NCBI GenBank assembly: GCA_016870395.1
Contig: VGBT01000006.1
Span: 32,085-96,084, forward strand
Direction: 5' to 3'
Length of the DNA stretch: 64,000 bases
Origin: Actinomycetota bacterium
GTDB taxonomy: Bacteria; Actinomycetota; Acidimicrobiia; IMCC26256; JAENVU01
This document shows positions 1 through 8,462 of this stretch, one piece after another. The translations under genes and the position numbers were made by a program. Under the pieces are notes generated by a model. It did not search any database. It saw only the letters and a program-made list of their open reading frames with translations, and was not told where the DNA came from. Each line of letters starts with the position of its first letter. Position 1 is the stretch's first letter.

Positions 1-1007
1 CGGGCGCCCACCGGCTCGCCGTCGACGATCTGGTCGAGGTACTCGGACAGCCCGTACCCGGTGCGCCCGTTCCAGCGCCACTCGGTCATGCCCTCGGAGA
101 TTCGGGTGACGAGCTGCTCGCCGTCGGGCGCCGTGCGCCGGTTGCGCAGCGGGATGAGGTTCAGGACGGTGCCCTCGATCTGGTAGGTGCGGTCACCGGC
201 CGTTGCCGTCGCGCGGATCTGCTGGTGGTAGGTATCGGTGCCGGTCCATTCCGTGTCGATGGTCGCACCGTCGATGTGGCGGTACTCGCCGTCCTCGAGC
301 GCGACACCTCCGATGCGCTGCGAGCCGTCGGGCGCGGTGACGATCGAGATCACGAACCCGGCGTCGTCGCCGAAGTTCATCGTGAGCCATCGGTACCACC
401 AGGGTGCCTGCCAGTAGCGCGGGCCCCATGAGTGGTCGCGCAGGCCGAAGCCGTCGATCTCCCACTCCTCGTCGCCCACCCGGATCACGCCCCGCGCGCC
501 GACGTGCTGCTCGTAGTGGCCGCGCGCGAAGCCGCCGGAGAGGTCCTCGGTGAGCGGGCTGCCGTCGTCGTTGACGGGCTCGCCGCCCCACATCGGCGCG
601 ATCCCCCGGTAGTCGAGGTCGACGGTGCAGTCGACCCACGGGTTCTCGGTGAAGGCCTTCCGCGGGTTCGCCATCTGCAGCGGCTCGTCGAGGAGCGCCA
701 CCTTGCCGGTGTAGGTGGTGTGCAGTCGCTCGAACGGGGTGATCACCTCGAAGCGCATGCCACCTGCGTCGAACGCGTCGTTGCTCGCGATCTCGGGCCG
801 GCCGAACATGAACCCCACGCGCCCGTCGGGCAGGTAGAGGCACGTGGTCATCTCCGCGTAGCCCTCGTTGGCCCGGTTTCCGAGCCGGAGGAACCCCCCG
901 ACGCGCTCGGCGGGGTCGTACGCGTTGAAGTACATGCTCTCGTTGAAGTTGCTCGCGGACTCGAGCTCGTGCATGTACTCGTCGGCTGGGTCGAGGCGAA
1001 GTTTCAT
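1..1007 (-). CDS. CrtC/AttH-like two-domain barrel protein (DUF7064/7065-like), C-terminus off the edge
   Basis: The reading frame starts at the ATG at 1007 and stays open to the left edge, so about 335 residues are visible and the stop is missing. I see a motif near residues 186-197 (GFGLRDHSWGPR) and many Trp and Tyr residues spaced as in beta-barrel proteins. This G-x-R-D-H-S-W-G-P-R signature is typical of actinobacterial DUF7064/DUF7065 proteins, which resemble the hydroxyneurosporene hydratase (CrtC)/AttH fold; that family link is from memory. There is no signal peptide. It is divergent from the SMP-30 gene, with 56 bases between the starts. The substrate is unknown; a hydrophobic or lipid-like ligand is a guess from the fold. 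Confidence 0.6.
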   Translation of the reverse strand, partial: MKLRLDPADEYMHELESASNFNESMYFNAYDPAERVGGFLRLGNRANEGYAEMTTCLYLPDGRVGFMFGRPEIASNDAFDAGGMRFEVITPFERLHTTYTGKVALLDEPLQMANPRKAFTENPWVDCTVDLDYRGIAPMWGGEPVNDDGSPLTEDLSGGFARGHYEQHVGARGVIRVGDEEWEIDGFGLRDHSWGPRYWQAPWWYRWLTMNFGDDAGFVISIVTAPDGSQRIGGVALEDGEYRHIDGATIDTEWTGTDTYHQQIRATATAGDRTYQIEGTVLNLIPLRNRRTAPDGEQLVTRISEGMTEWRWNGRTGYGLSEYLDQIVDGEPVGA

Positions 1008-1063
1008 CTCGGCATTCGACTCCAGGGTTGCGGGAAGGGGCAAGTGCGGGGTCGAATGCGGCC

Positions 1064-1993
1064 ATGAGCGTGGCATTCAGCGAGGTCGCATCCGGCCTGG
1101 GGTTCCCCGAGGGCCCCGTCTGGATGCCCGACGGCACGGTGCTCTGCGTCGAGCTGCAACGGCGCACGGTCGACCGGGTGCACCCCGACGGACGGGTCGA
1201 GGTGATCGCGGAGCCCGGCGGGAGCCCCAACGGGCTGGCGATCGGTCCCGACGGCGCTGCCTACGTCTGCAACAGCGGCGGCTGGGCGTTCCACGAGGTG
1301 ATGGGCATGACCGTCACCGAGACGCGCCAGCCCGACGACTACTCCGGGGGCCGCATCGAGCGTGTCGACCTCGCGACGGGCGCGGTGAGCGTGGTGTACG
1401 ACGCGTGCGACGGTCACCCACTCAAGGGCCCGAACGATCTCGTGTTCGACGCCGACGGCGGGTTCTGGTTCACCGACCACGGCAAGATCCGCGCCCGGGA
1501 GCGCGACCACGGCGGCCTCTACTACGCGACTCCCGATGGCGCGTCGATCACCGAGGTCGCGTACCCGCTCGAGTCGCCCAACGGCGTCGGGCTCTCGCCG
1601 GAGGGCGACCGGGTCTACGTCGCCGAGACGCACACCGGCCGCGTGTACTGGTGGCCCGTGGAGGGTCCGGGCCGCGTCGGACAACCCAACCCGGTCGGCC
1701 ACGGCGGGCTGCTGCTCGCCGGGCTCCCCGGTATGCAGCTGCTCGACTCGCTCGCGGTCGACGCGGCGGGCAACGTGGTGGTCGGCACGATCGTCAACGG
1801 TGGGCTCACGGTGATCCCGCCCGACAACGACGGGGGAGCCGAGCGCGTCGAGCACGTCGCGCTGCCCGACATCCTGGTCACCAACGTGTGCTTCGGCGGC
1901 GACGACCTGCGCACCGCGTACGCGACGCTCTCGGGCACGGGGAGGCTGGTGTCGCTGCCCTGGCCTCGGCCCGGGCTACGCCTCGCCTTCTGA
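1064..1993 (+). CDS. SMP-30/gluconolactonase/LRE family protein
   Basis: A 309-residue six-bladed beta-propeller of the SMP-30/regucalcin family, which hydrolyses sugar or other lactones with a divalent metal. The usual metal ligands can be placed: Glu16 (FPEGPVW), Asn124 (GPNDLVFD) or Asn173 (SPNGVGLSP), and Asp228 (LDSLAVD). I chose the ATG at 1064 because the FPEG motif then falls at residue 13-16, as usual, and GAAGGGG-like purines lie upstream; a TTG at 1028 is the longer alternative. The real substrate cannot be told from sequence. It overlaps the convergent small secreted-protein gene by 18 bases at the 3' ends. Confidence 0.85.
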   Translation: MSVAFSEVASGLGFPEGPVWMPDGTVLCVELQRRTVDRVHPDGRVEVIAEPGGSPNGLAIGPDGAAYVCNSGGWAFHEVMGMTVTETRQPDDYSGGRIERVDLATGAVSVVYDACDGHPLKGPNDLVFDADGGFWFTDHGKIRARERDHGGLYYATPDGASITEVAYPLESPNGVGLSPEGDRVYVAETHTGRVYWWPVEGPGRVGQPNPVGHGGLLLAGLPGMQLLDSLAVDAAGNVVVGTIVNGGLTVIPPDNDGGAERVEHVALPDILVTNVCFGGDDLRTAYATLSGTGRLVSLPWPRPGLRLAF

Positions 1994-2353
1994 GGGCGGC
2001 CGTGCACTCGGTGCCCGTGCTCGCCCCTCGACCCGGTAGAGGCCCGCGCCATAGCGCGCGTCGTCGGACACCTTCACGTCGCCGGTCCAGGTGCCGTCGG
2101 TGCCGTTCGTGGAGTTCCCCTTCGCGCTGAACTCGATCGGTCCGACCTTCATCTTCACCGAGTATCCGGTGATCGGACCGGGCGCGGTCCCGACCACCAC
2201 GACTGTGTCGTTCTCGTCGACCTCGATCGCGTTGGCGGCGTTGTGCGCGGTGTTCGCGTCGACGCCGTTGACCGTGACCGTGCAGCCACCCTCGATCTGG
2301 CGCGGGGTGGCGTCTGCGCCGGCCGGTGCTGCGAGGACGAGACCGAGCAGCAC
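1976..2353 (-). CDS. Small putative secreted protein, possibly damaged at both ends
   Basis: A 125-residue product starting at a GTG. It begins with a short hydrophobic stretch ending in an Ala-x-Ala-like site (AAPAGADA) but has no positively charged n-region, so the signal peptide looks too short. In-frame upstream codons run only about 60 bases to a TGA and contain no ATG, GTG or TTG. The middle (CTVTVNGVDANTAH through GLYRVEG) looks like a genuine beta-rich extracellular domain. The last 15 residues are Arg/Pro-rich, overlap the 3' end of the convergent SMP-30 gene, and look like read-through rather than family sequence. The family is not firmly recognised. The gene may be a frameshifted remnant. 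Confidence 0.45.
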   Translation of the reverse strand: MLLGLVLAAPAGADATPRQIEGGCTVTVNGVDANTAHNAANAIEVDENDTVVVVGTAPGPITGYSVKMKVGPIEFSAKGNSTNGTDGTWTGDVKVSDDARYGAGLYRVEGRARAPSARPPSEGEA

Positions 2354-2467
2354 GCCGCTGTGTCGACCGTGCCCCTGAGGGCTTGCCCCGGGACCCGGTC
2401 CGATCTGACGGGTCCGTCAGGTCGCGCGTAACGTCGCCCGGCCAGCCACCTATGGAGGAGTGACGTC

Positions 2468-3610
2468 GTGTCGGGACCGCTGTCGGGGATCAAGGTCGTC
2501 GAGATCGCGGGGATCGGGCCCGGACCGTTCGCCGCGATGATGCTGGCCGACATGGGCGCCGAGGTGGTGCGGGTGGACCGGGCGCAGGCGGTCACCGGCT
2601 CGTTCGACAAGCCCAACCTCGAGATCCTCAACCGCGGCCGGCGTTCGATCGGCGTCGACCTCAAGGCCCCCGAGGGCGTCGAGACCGTGATGCGGCTCGT
2701 CGAGCAGGCCGACGCGCTCGTCGAGGGCTTCCGGCCGGGTGTGGCCGAGCGGCTGGGGATCGGGCCCGACGCGTGCCTCGCCCGCAACCCGCGGCTGGTG
2801 TACGGGCGGATGACCGGTTGGGGACAGGACGGCCCGTACGCGCAAGCCGCCGGCCATGACATCAACTACATCGCGCTTGCGGGCGCGCTCGCGCACTTCG
2901 GCCGCGCGGGCACGAAGCCGACCCCCCCGATCAATCTCGTGGGCGACTTCGGCGGAGGCGGGATGCTCATGGCGTTCGGTGTCGCGTGCGCGCTCGTCGA
3001 GTCGGGCCGCTCGGGTGAAGGGCAGGTGATCGACGCGGCGATGGTCGACGGCGCCGCCGCGCTGATGGCGATGATCTGGGGCTTCCGCGCGCTCGGCATC
3101 TGGGGCGAGTTCGGCACCAACGTGCTCGACACCGGCGCACCCTTCTACGACACGTACGCGACGTCGGACGGCAAGTTCATCGCACTCGGTTCGCTCGAGC
3201 CGCAATTCTACGCGGAGCTGATCGACCGGCTCGGCCTCGGCGACACCGTCGATCTTGCCCGTCAGATGGACCAGACGAGCTGGCAGGAGCTGCGCGACCG
3301 CTTCGCGACCCTGTTCGCGTCCAAGACCCGCGACGAGTGGTGCGAGGTCCTCGAGATGACCGACGCCTGCTTCGCGCCGGTGCTCACGATGGACGAGGCC
3401 GCGGCCCACCCCCACATCCAGGCCCGCGACACTGTCGTCGAGGAGTACGGGCTGCTCCAGCCCGCGCCGGCGCCGCGCTACAGCCGCACGCCGGGCGCCA
3501 TCCAGCGCCCGCCGGCCTGGCCGGGCCAGCACACCGACGAGGTCCTCGGCGACTGGGGCTTCGGGGCGGGCGAGATCGCGGAGCTGCGCGAGCGCGGCGC
3601 CGTCCGCTAG
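2468..3610 (+). CDS. CaiB/BaiF type III CoA-transferase, alpha-methylacyl-CoA racemase-like
   Basis: A 380-residue family III CoA-transferase. The closest functional match by motif is alpha-methylacyl-CoA racemase (EC 5.1.99.4), which epimerises 2-methylacyl-CoA during branched-chain or sterol side-chain breakdown. The N-terminal LSGIKVVEIAGIGPGP block, His130 (GHDINY) and Asp160 (VGDFGGGG) fit the catalytic His/Asp pair of the mycobacterial racemase (His126/Asp156), and FGGGGMLMAFG follows. The start is a GTG with a strong GGAGG box 8-13 bases upstream (2455-2460). It stands alone between the small secreted gene and a decayed gene, so the pathway cannot be set from context. Confidence 0.85.
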   Translation: MSGPLSGIKVVEIAGIGPGPFAAMMLADMGAEVVRVDRAQAVTGSFDKPNLEILNRGRRSIGVDLKAPEGVETVMRLVEQADALVEGFRPGVAERLGIGPDACLARNPRLVYGRMTGWGQDGPYAQAAGHDINYIALAGALAHFGRAGTKPTPPINLVGDFGGGGMLMAFGVACALVESGRSGEGQVIDAAMVDGAAALMAMIWGFRALGIWGEFGTNVLDTGAPFYDTYATSDGKFIALGSLEPQFYAELIDRLGLGDTVDLARQMDQTSWQELRDRFATLFASKTRDEWCEVLEMTDACFAPVLTMDEAAAHPHIQARDTVVEEYGLLQPAPAPRYSRTPGAIQRPPAWPGQHTDEVLGDWGFGAGEIAELRERGAVR

Positions 3611-4090
3611 CCGGTCTTCGCGGCCGCCTCGGCGCGAGCGCGGGCGGCGCCGAGCGCGTCCGGGTCTGGGCCCGAGCCGCCAGGACACCTACGAGGGTGA
3701 GGAACACGACGAGCGTCGTGACGATCACCGCCGTTCATTGCATCAGCGGTTTGATCGCGTCGGTGCCCGCCGTGAACAGGTGGATCGTGGCGAGCACGTA
3801 GAGGGGGAAGCTCAGCATGTGCACGCCGCGCCAGCCCCGGCGCGGCCGTTGCTTCTGGATAAGCGCAGTCACCTCCACCGCGATCAGCAGGTAGAGCGCG
3901 ATGACCCCTTACGCCACGGTGCCTGGCTCCCCTCGGGCGGGCCGGCGCGGTGATCGACGAGCTCCACGTGATTGGGCCCGCCCCGATCGACGAGTCCGAG
4001 CATCCCGGTGTTCGCGCCGCCGGCGGTCCCACCTGCCACGATCGTGGCCGTGACGGCCGCCGCGGTTGCGAACGCTGCATCGGCGATGCA
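3607..4090 (-). pseudogene. Decayed ferric-reductase-like transmembrane gene
   Basis: No intact frame exists, but three frames together give a recognisable membrane protein on the minus strand. From about 3917 down to 3738 one frame reads GVIALYLLIAVEVTALIQ, then WRGVHMLSFPLYVLATIH and LFTAGTDAIKPLMQ. A TGA at 3735-3737 then stands where a Trp is expected, and TAVIVTTLVVFLTLVGVL follows in the same frame. A TAA precedes the first segment. Upstream, another frame carries a hydrophobic stretch (AFATAAAVTATIVAGG); downstream, a third frame gives a natural-looking ARAEAAAKTG end with a TAG at 3607-3609. The W-R-x-x-H...H...GTDA pattern is typical of ferric-reductase-like transmembrane domains. 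At least two stops and two frame changes make it a pseudogene. The family call is moderate. Confidence 0.55.
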
Positions 4091-4195
4091 CCCTCACTCC
4101 TTGGAGTCGTTGCCCAGGGCGGAGTCTCGGCAAGTGCGCCCCAAGAGCCGCAGTCCCGGACGGTAAAGGTTCCGGAAAAGCGGGCGCCTTGCGGC

Positions 4196-5326
4196 TCAGC
4201 CGCGGTCGGAGGGCAGCACGGCGCGCAGCTCCGCGAGCTTCGGACCGAGCTCCTGGTCGCCGTGCAGGGTCAGGGTCACGTGTCCGACCTTGCGCCCCGG
4301 GCGCGCCGCCTTGCCGTAGTCGTGGAGGTGCGCGCCCTCGACGGCGAGCACTGCGGCGGGATCGGGGAGCGCCCCGATGCAGTTCACCATCACGCTCGAC
4401 ACGAGAGGTGTCGTCGGACCGAGCGGCCATCCCAGGATTGCCCGGAGATGGTTCTCGAACTGGCTCGTCGGTGCACCTTCGATCGTCCAGTGGCCCGAGT
4501 TGTGCACCCGCGGCGCGAGCTCGTTCGCGAGCAGCGTGCCGCCGACGTCGAAGAGCTCGAGCGCGAGCACCCCGACGTAGTCGAGCTCGTCGAGCAGGGC
4601 GCGTGCGTACTGCTCGGCCTGCCGGCACTGCGTCGCGGGGAGGTCGGGTGCCGGAGCGATGCTCGTTCGCAGGATCCCGTGCTGGTGCTCGTTCGCCACG
4701 ATTGGCCAGCACCGGGTGTCGCCGTCGGCGGCTCGGACCGCGAGGATCGACAACTCGCGATCGAACGGCACGAGGGCCTCGGCGATCAGCGGTGCGCCCG
4801 GCTCGAGCGTCGCCCATGCGGCGTCGGCGTCGGCGCGCTCGCGCAGCACGACCTGCCCCTTGCCGTCGTAGCCGCCGCGGCGTGTCTTGAGCACCGCGGG
4901 AATCCCCACCGCATCGAGCGCGGTCTCGAGGCCGGCGCGGTCGTCGACCGGAGCGAAGTCGGCCACGTCGATCCCGAGCGACCGGAAGGTCGTCTTCTCC
5001 ACCAGCCGGTCCTGGGCGACCCGCAGCGCCCGGCTCGAGGGCCTGACCATGCTTCCGTCGGCGGTGAGCAGGTCCACGCCAGCCGCGGGCACGCCCTCCC
5101 ATTCGTAGGTCACGACCGCCCCACCCGCAGCCGTCACCTGCAGGGCGTCGGGCTCGTCGAGCGCACCGACGACGAGATCGCCCACAGCGGCGGCCGGCGC
5201 CTCGGGCGAAGGGTCGAGGAATCGGAAGCGCAGACCGAGCGGGATGCCCGCGAGCCCGAGCATCAGGCCGAGCTGGCCGCCGCCGAGCACGGCGACGAGT
5301 CGCGGGTCGCGTGCCGACGTGCTCAT
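4196..5326 (-). CDS. purK: N5-carboxyaminoimidazole ribonucleotide synthase (PurK)
   Basis: A 376-residue ATP-grasp enzyme that joins bicarbonate to AIR using ATP (EC 6.3.4.18), giving the substrate for the PurE mutase in purine synthesis. Visible are the N-terminal GGGQLGLM nucleotide-site loop, TYEWEGVP (usually TYE-x-E-x-VP), the ATP-grasp loop KTRRGGYDGKGQ, and the metal-site region ELAPRVHNSGHWTIEG. Length and order are normal. The ATG at 5326 overlaps the TGA of the upstream LemA-like gene (ATGA), so translation is probably coupled. No purE lies next to it, unlike in many genomes. Confidence 0.93.
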   Translation of the reverse strand: MSTSARDPRLVAVLGGGQLGLMLGLAGIPLGLRFRFLDPSPEAPAAAVGDLVVGALDEPDALQVTAAGGAVVTYEWEGVPAAGVDLLTADGSMVRPSSRALRVAQDRLVEKTTFRSLGIDVADFAPVDDRAGLETALDAVGIPAVLKTRRGGYDGKGQVVLRERADADAAWATLEPGAPLIAEALVPFDRELSILAVRAADGDTRCWPIVANEHQHGILRTSIAPAPDLPATQCRQAEQYARALLDELDYVGVLALELFDVGGTLLANELAPRVHNSGHWTIEGAPTSQFENHLRAILGWPLGPTTPLVSSVMVNCIGALPDPAAVLAVEGAHLHDYGKAARPGRKVGHVTLTLHGDQELGPKLAELRAVLPSDRG

Positions 5327-5871
5327 GCGGTGGAGAGCTGAAGCGTCGGTCGGGGGGGATAGTCGTCGAGCGCGGCGACGAGCCCGTCCCAGAAGCCGTC
5401 GCGGCCGTGCGCGTACACGTCGACGGCCTCGTTGTAGGTCGCGACTGCTTCCAGGGGTGGGACGGTGGCGTCGAACGCGCCGATCGCGGCGGTGAGACCC
5501 TGATCGGCCTTGAGCTTGTCGGCCGCGTTCACCGTGACCCGCACGCGTGCGGCGAGGCGTTCGAGCTCGTTCGCGGTCGCGGCCTGCTCCGCCTGGTCGT
5601 TGTGCTGCGCGGCTACCGCCCAGTTCACGAGCACGTCCTCGAGCCTCTGGGTGACCTCGCGGTCGTCGGCGCCCGCGGCGTCGAGCGCTGCGGACACGCG
5701 GTCGAGCGCGTCGTAACGCTCGCCGAGGGGGGCGGCGAGGGGCTTCCAGGCGCGGTCGACGGCGTGGGCGTCGTCCTGGAGCCCGGGGCGGACCGTGATC
5801 ACCAGCGCGACGGTCCCGGTCACGAGGACCACCGCGAGCGTGAGGACGATCCGGCGGATCCGGCGGGCCAT
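5323..5871 (-). CDS. LemA-like membrane-anchored protein
   Basis: A 182-residue protein with one N-terminal membrane segment (RRIRRIVLTLAVVLVTGTVALVI) preceded by arginines, so the helical remainder should lie outside the membrane. The body shows spaced signals like those of LemA proteins: RYDALDRVSAAL, ATANELERLAARVRVTVNAA, and a late TYNEAVDVYAHGR followed by GFWDGLVAALDDYP. LemA is a four-helix-bundle family of unclear role. The match is weak and by pattern only. I chose the ATG at 5871, directly before the arginines. The stop overlaps the purK start, which is an unusual pairing. Confidence 0.6.
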   Translation of the reverse strand: MARRIRRIVLTLAVVLVTGTVALVITVRPGLQDDAHAVDRAWKPLAAPLGERYDALDRVSAALDAAGADDREVTQRLEDVLVNWAVAAQHNDQAEQAATANELERLAARVRVTVNAADKLKADQGLTAAIGAFDATVPPLEAVATYNEAVDVYAHGRDGFWDGLVAALDDYPPRPTLQLSTA

Positions 5872-5927
5872 GACGATCGACCACCCTAGCGACGTGCGTC
5901 GGGCGACCCGGTGATCCGGGCGGTCGA

Positions 5928-5933
5928 TAGGCT
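5928..5933 (+). promoter_or_regulatory. -10-like TAGGCT before the nuclease gene
   Basis: TANNNT hexamer 8 bases before the ATG at 5942. It fits the leaderless pattern seen at other starts in this window. No convincing -35 box. Confidence 0.4.
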
Positions 5934-5941
5934 GGGACCTC

Positions 5942-6430
5942 ATGGCCCGTTCCCGGGTCGCGGTCGTGGCGCTGCTCGCCGCCGTGTCGCTCGGGGGCTT
6001 CGGCGCCGGCCGACTGACACGCGACCTGCACACCGAGGCCGTGGTCATCGACGTGCTCGACGGCGACACGATCAGGGTCGCGCGCGGCCCGGGCGAGGAG
6101 GAGACGGTTCGGCTCCTCGGCGTCGACACACCCGAGACCCATCACCCGGAGCGGCCCGTCGAGTGCTTCGGCCCGGAGGCCAGCGCGCACACCGAGACTC
6201 GACTGCTCGGTCGGACCGTCCGACTCGAGACCGACGTCGAGACCCGCGACGTGTACGGGCGCCTGCTCGCGTACGTCGTCGTCGACGGTCGGCGTTACAA
6301 CGACGAGCTGCTCGAGCTCGGCTTCGCGCGCTTGCTCGTCATTCTCCCGAACGGCGCACACGCGCGCGAGATGCTCACCGCCGAGCTCGCCGCTCGCCGA
6401 GCGGGTCGCGGCCTCTGGGGCGAGTGCTGA
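5942..6430 (+). CDS. Staphylococcal-nuclease-like secreted or anchored nuclease
   Basis: A 162-residue SNase (thermonuclease-like, OB-fold) protein. An N-terminal hydrophobic segment (VAVVALLAAVSLGGFGAG) suggests export or anchoring. The fold markers are in order: IDVLDGDTIRV with calcium-site Asp, VRLLGVDTPE holding the catalytic Arg and Glu, and VYGRLLAYV with the second catalytic Arg. These residues correspond to Arg35, Glu43 and Arg87 of the S. aureus enzyme. Length is normal for a one-domain SNase. It is convergent with the UvrD2 gene, with 37 bases between the stops. Confidence 0.85.
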   Translation: MARSRVAVVALLAAVSLGGFGAGRLTRDLHTEAVVIDVLDGDTIRVARGPGEEETVRLLGVDTPETHHPERPVECFGPEASAHTETRLLGRTVRLETDVETRDVYGRLLAYVVVDGRRYNDELLELGFARLLVILPNGAHAREMLTAELAARRAGRGLWGEC

Positions 6431-6452
6431 GCGGCGTCGGTGCCGTCACCTT

Positions 6453-6472
6453 GCTGAGCGGCTGTGCTCAGC
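6453..6472. terminator. Possible bidirectional hairpin between convergent genes
   Basis: Perfect 7-bp arms GCTGAGC/GCTCAGC with a 6-base loop lie between the nuclease and helicase stops, and the second arm overlaps the helicase 3' end. There is no T-run, so its role as a terminator is only suggested by position. Confidence 0.35.
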
Positions 6473-8462
6473 CGCGACCGACGAGCTCGAGCACCGCGGC
6501 GCCGTAGCGGTCGAGCTTCGTGGGGCCCACGCCGGGCACTGCGAGCAGTGCATCGCGCGTGGTGGGGCGACGGCGCGCGACGGCGACGAGCGTCTTGTTG
6601 TCGAAGATGACGAACGCCGGGACGTCGGCGGCGCGGGCCTGGGCGAGGCGCCACTCGACGAGCTGGTCGTAGAGGCGGCGCTCGTTGGGGCCCAGCTCCT
6701 CCAGCGTCGCCGCCGCGAGCGCCGCACGCGCCCGAGACGCCCCGCGCCGGTTGGCCTCGACCGGCGTCGTGGCCGGCTTGCCGCCGGCGAGGGCGCGCTG
6801 GATCTCGGCCAGGTACGGACTCGCGGACCGCTTGGAGGAGCGCATCCCGCGTGCCCGCTCGCGCGCGCGCGACAGGTGCAGCACATGACGTGCCCGGCTG
6901 CACGCGACGTAGAGGAGGCGTCGTTCCTCGTCAAGCGCCGCGCTGTCATCCTGGGCATGCGAGATCGGGACCAGGCCACGCTCGAGGCCCGTCACGAACA
7001 CCGTGTCCCACTCGAGGCCCTTGGCCCGGTGGAACGTGAGCAGGTCGACCGCGTCGGCGGACAGACCGCCGTCGTCGCCGCCGCGCAGCGCCGCACGCAG
7101 GTATGCGTCGAAGCCGGCGACGCTGCCCGTGGCTCCCTCGGCCGCGAGGTACTCGCGTCCCAGGGTCGCGAGTACCTCCGCATGCTCCTGGCGCTCCTCG
7201 CCGTGCTCGGCCGACTCGACTACGAGGTCCGTGAGGTGGTCGACGAACGCGCGCCCGGGCGCCGCCCGGGCGCCGTCGTGGAGCGCGTCGAGCAGTGCGC
7301 GCACCTCGGGCCGGTCGAGGAACGCCACGCCTCCGCGGACCCGGCACGGGATGCCGACGCGCCCGAGCGACTCCTCGAACGCGGCCGACTGCGCATTGAC
7401 GCGATACAGCACCGCGAGATCGGACCAGCGACGACCGTCGCGCTGCGCGCGCTGGAGCGCGGCCGCGATGCCCGCGGCCTCGGCCTCGCCGTCGTCGTAC
7501 ACCGTGACCTCGGGGCTCGGGCCGTCGGCGGCGGCGGCCCGCACCGGTGCAGCCGTGCGTCCGGGCAGCACGGCGCGGGCGGCGGACACGATCTGGGGCG
7601 TCGATCGGTAGTTGGTGCCGAGGCGGACCGTGGTCCCGCCGGGCAGCCACTCGGCGAAGCGCTCCAGCGCTCCGGGCACCGCGCCGGCGAACCCGTAGAT
7701 CGACTGGTCGGGGTCGCCGACCACGCAGAGGTCGACCCCGTCGCCGAGCCACGCTCGCAGCAGGCGGAGCTGGGCACGCGTCGAGTCCTGGAATTCGTCG
7801 ACGAACAGGTGGCGGAAGCGCCAGCGTTGCAACGCGCCGAACTCGACGTCGGTCTCGAGCGCCCGCGCGCACTCGTTGATCAGGTCGTCGAAGTCGACGA
7901 GACCGCGCCTGGCCTTTTCCTGCTCGTAGCGCGCGTAGATCTGCGCGATGTCCTCGGGACGCCGGTCGATGCGACGCCCGGCCTTCTCGGCCGCGGCCAC
8001 GTAGCGCGGCGGCGTGACCAGACGCGCCTTCGCCCACTCGATCTCGGCGGCGAGCTCGGTGAGGGCAATGGCGCGCTCGGCGCCGCTTCCCCTGCCGAGC
8101 ATCGGTCCGAGGATGCGGGCCTTGCGCTCGAGCAGCTCGGGCATCCGCGTGCCGCGGTCGGTGTGGAGGCGGCGTAGCTGGGCGAGCGCGACCGCGTGGA
8201 ACGTACCGGCGGTGATGCCCTCGCGCACGCCGAGGTGGCGCAGCCGCGCTCGCAGCTCGCCGGCGGCCTTGCGGGTGTAGGTGAGGGCGAGCGTGTGGCC
8301 GGGCTCGATGCGCTCCGTCGCCGCCTGCCAGCCGAGTCGGCGGGTGAGGACGCGGGTCTTGCCCGAGCCGGCGGGGGCGAGGATCGCGAGCGGCAGGACG
8401 GGCTCGGTGACCGCCGCGCGCTGGTCGGCGTCGAGGTCCGAGAGCAGCTCGTCGGGGCGCAC
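6468..8462 (-). CDS. uvrD2: UvrD2-like superfamily I DNA helicase with HRDC domain
   Basis: A 664-residue 3'-5' DNA helicase of the UvrD/PcrA group. Motifs in order: Walker A APAGSGKT (residues 29-36), DEFQDS (Walker B), GDPDQSIYGFAGA, LGTNYRS, LLTFHRAKGLEWDTVF and LLYVACSRAR. The C-terminus (from ELGPNERRLYDQLVEWR to PGVGPTKLDRYG) is an HRDC domain. This layout matches mycobacterial UvrD2. The linker between the helicase core and HRDC has no cysteines, so the four-Cys module known from mycobacterial UvrD2 is missing. The GTG start lies 6 bases after a TAGGTT hexamer. It probably acts in DNA repair. Confidence 0.9.
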   Translation of the reverse strand: MRPDELLSDLDADQRAAVTEPVLPLAILAPAGSGKTRVLTRRLGWQAATERIEPGHTLALTYTRKAAGELRARLRHLGVREGITAGTFHAVALAQLRRLHTDRGTRMPELLERKARILGPMLGRGSGAERAIALTELAAEIEWAKARLVTPPRYVAAAEKAGRRIDRRPEDIAQIYARYEQEKARRGLVDFDDLINECARALETDVEFGALQRWRFRHLFVDEFQDSTRAQLRLLRAWLGDGVDLCVVGDPDQSIYGFAGAVPGALERFAEWLPGGTTVRLGTNYRSTPQIVSAARAVLPGRTAAPVRAAAADGPSPEVTVYDDGEAEAAGIAAALQRAQRDGRRWSDLAVLYRVNAQSAAFEESLGRVGIPCRVRGGVAFLDRPEVRALLDALHDGARAAPGRAFVDHLTDLVVESAEHGEERQEHAEVLATLGREYLAAEGATGSVAGFDAYLRAALRGGDDGGLSADAVDLLTFHRAKGLEWDTVFVTGLERGLVPISHAQDDSAALDEERRLLYVACSRARHVLHLSRARERARGMRSSKRSASPYLAEIQRALAGGKPATTPVEANRRGASRARAALAAATLEELGPNERRLYDQLVEWRLAQARAADVPAFVIFDNKTLVAVARRRPTTRDALLAVPGVGPTKLDRYGAAVLELVGRG

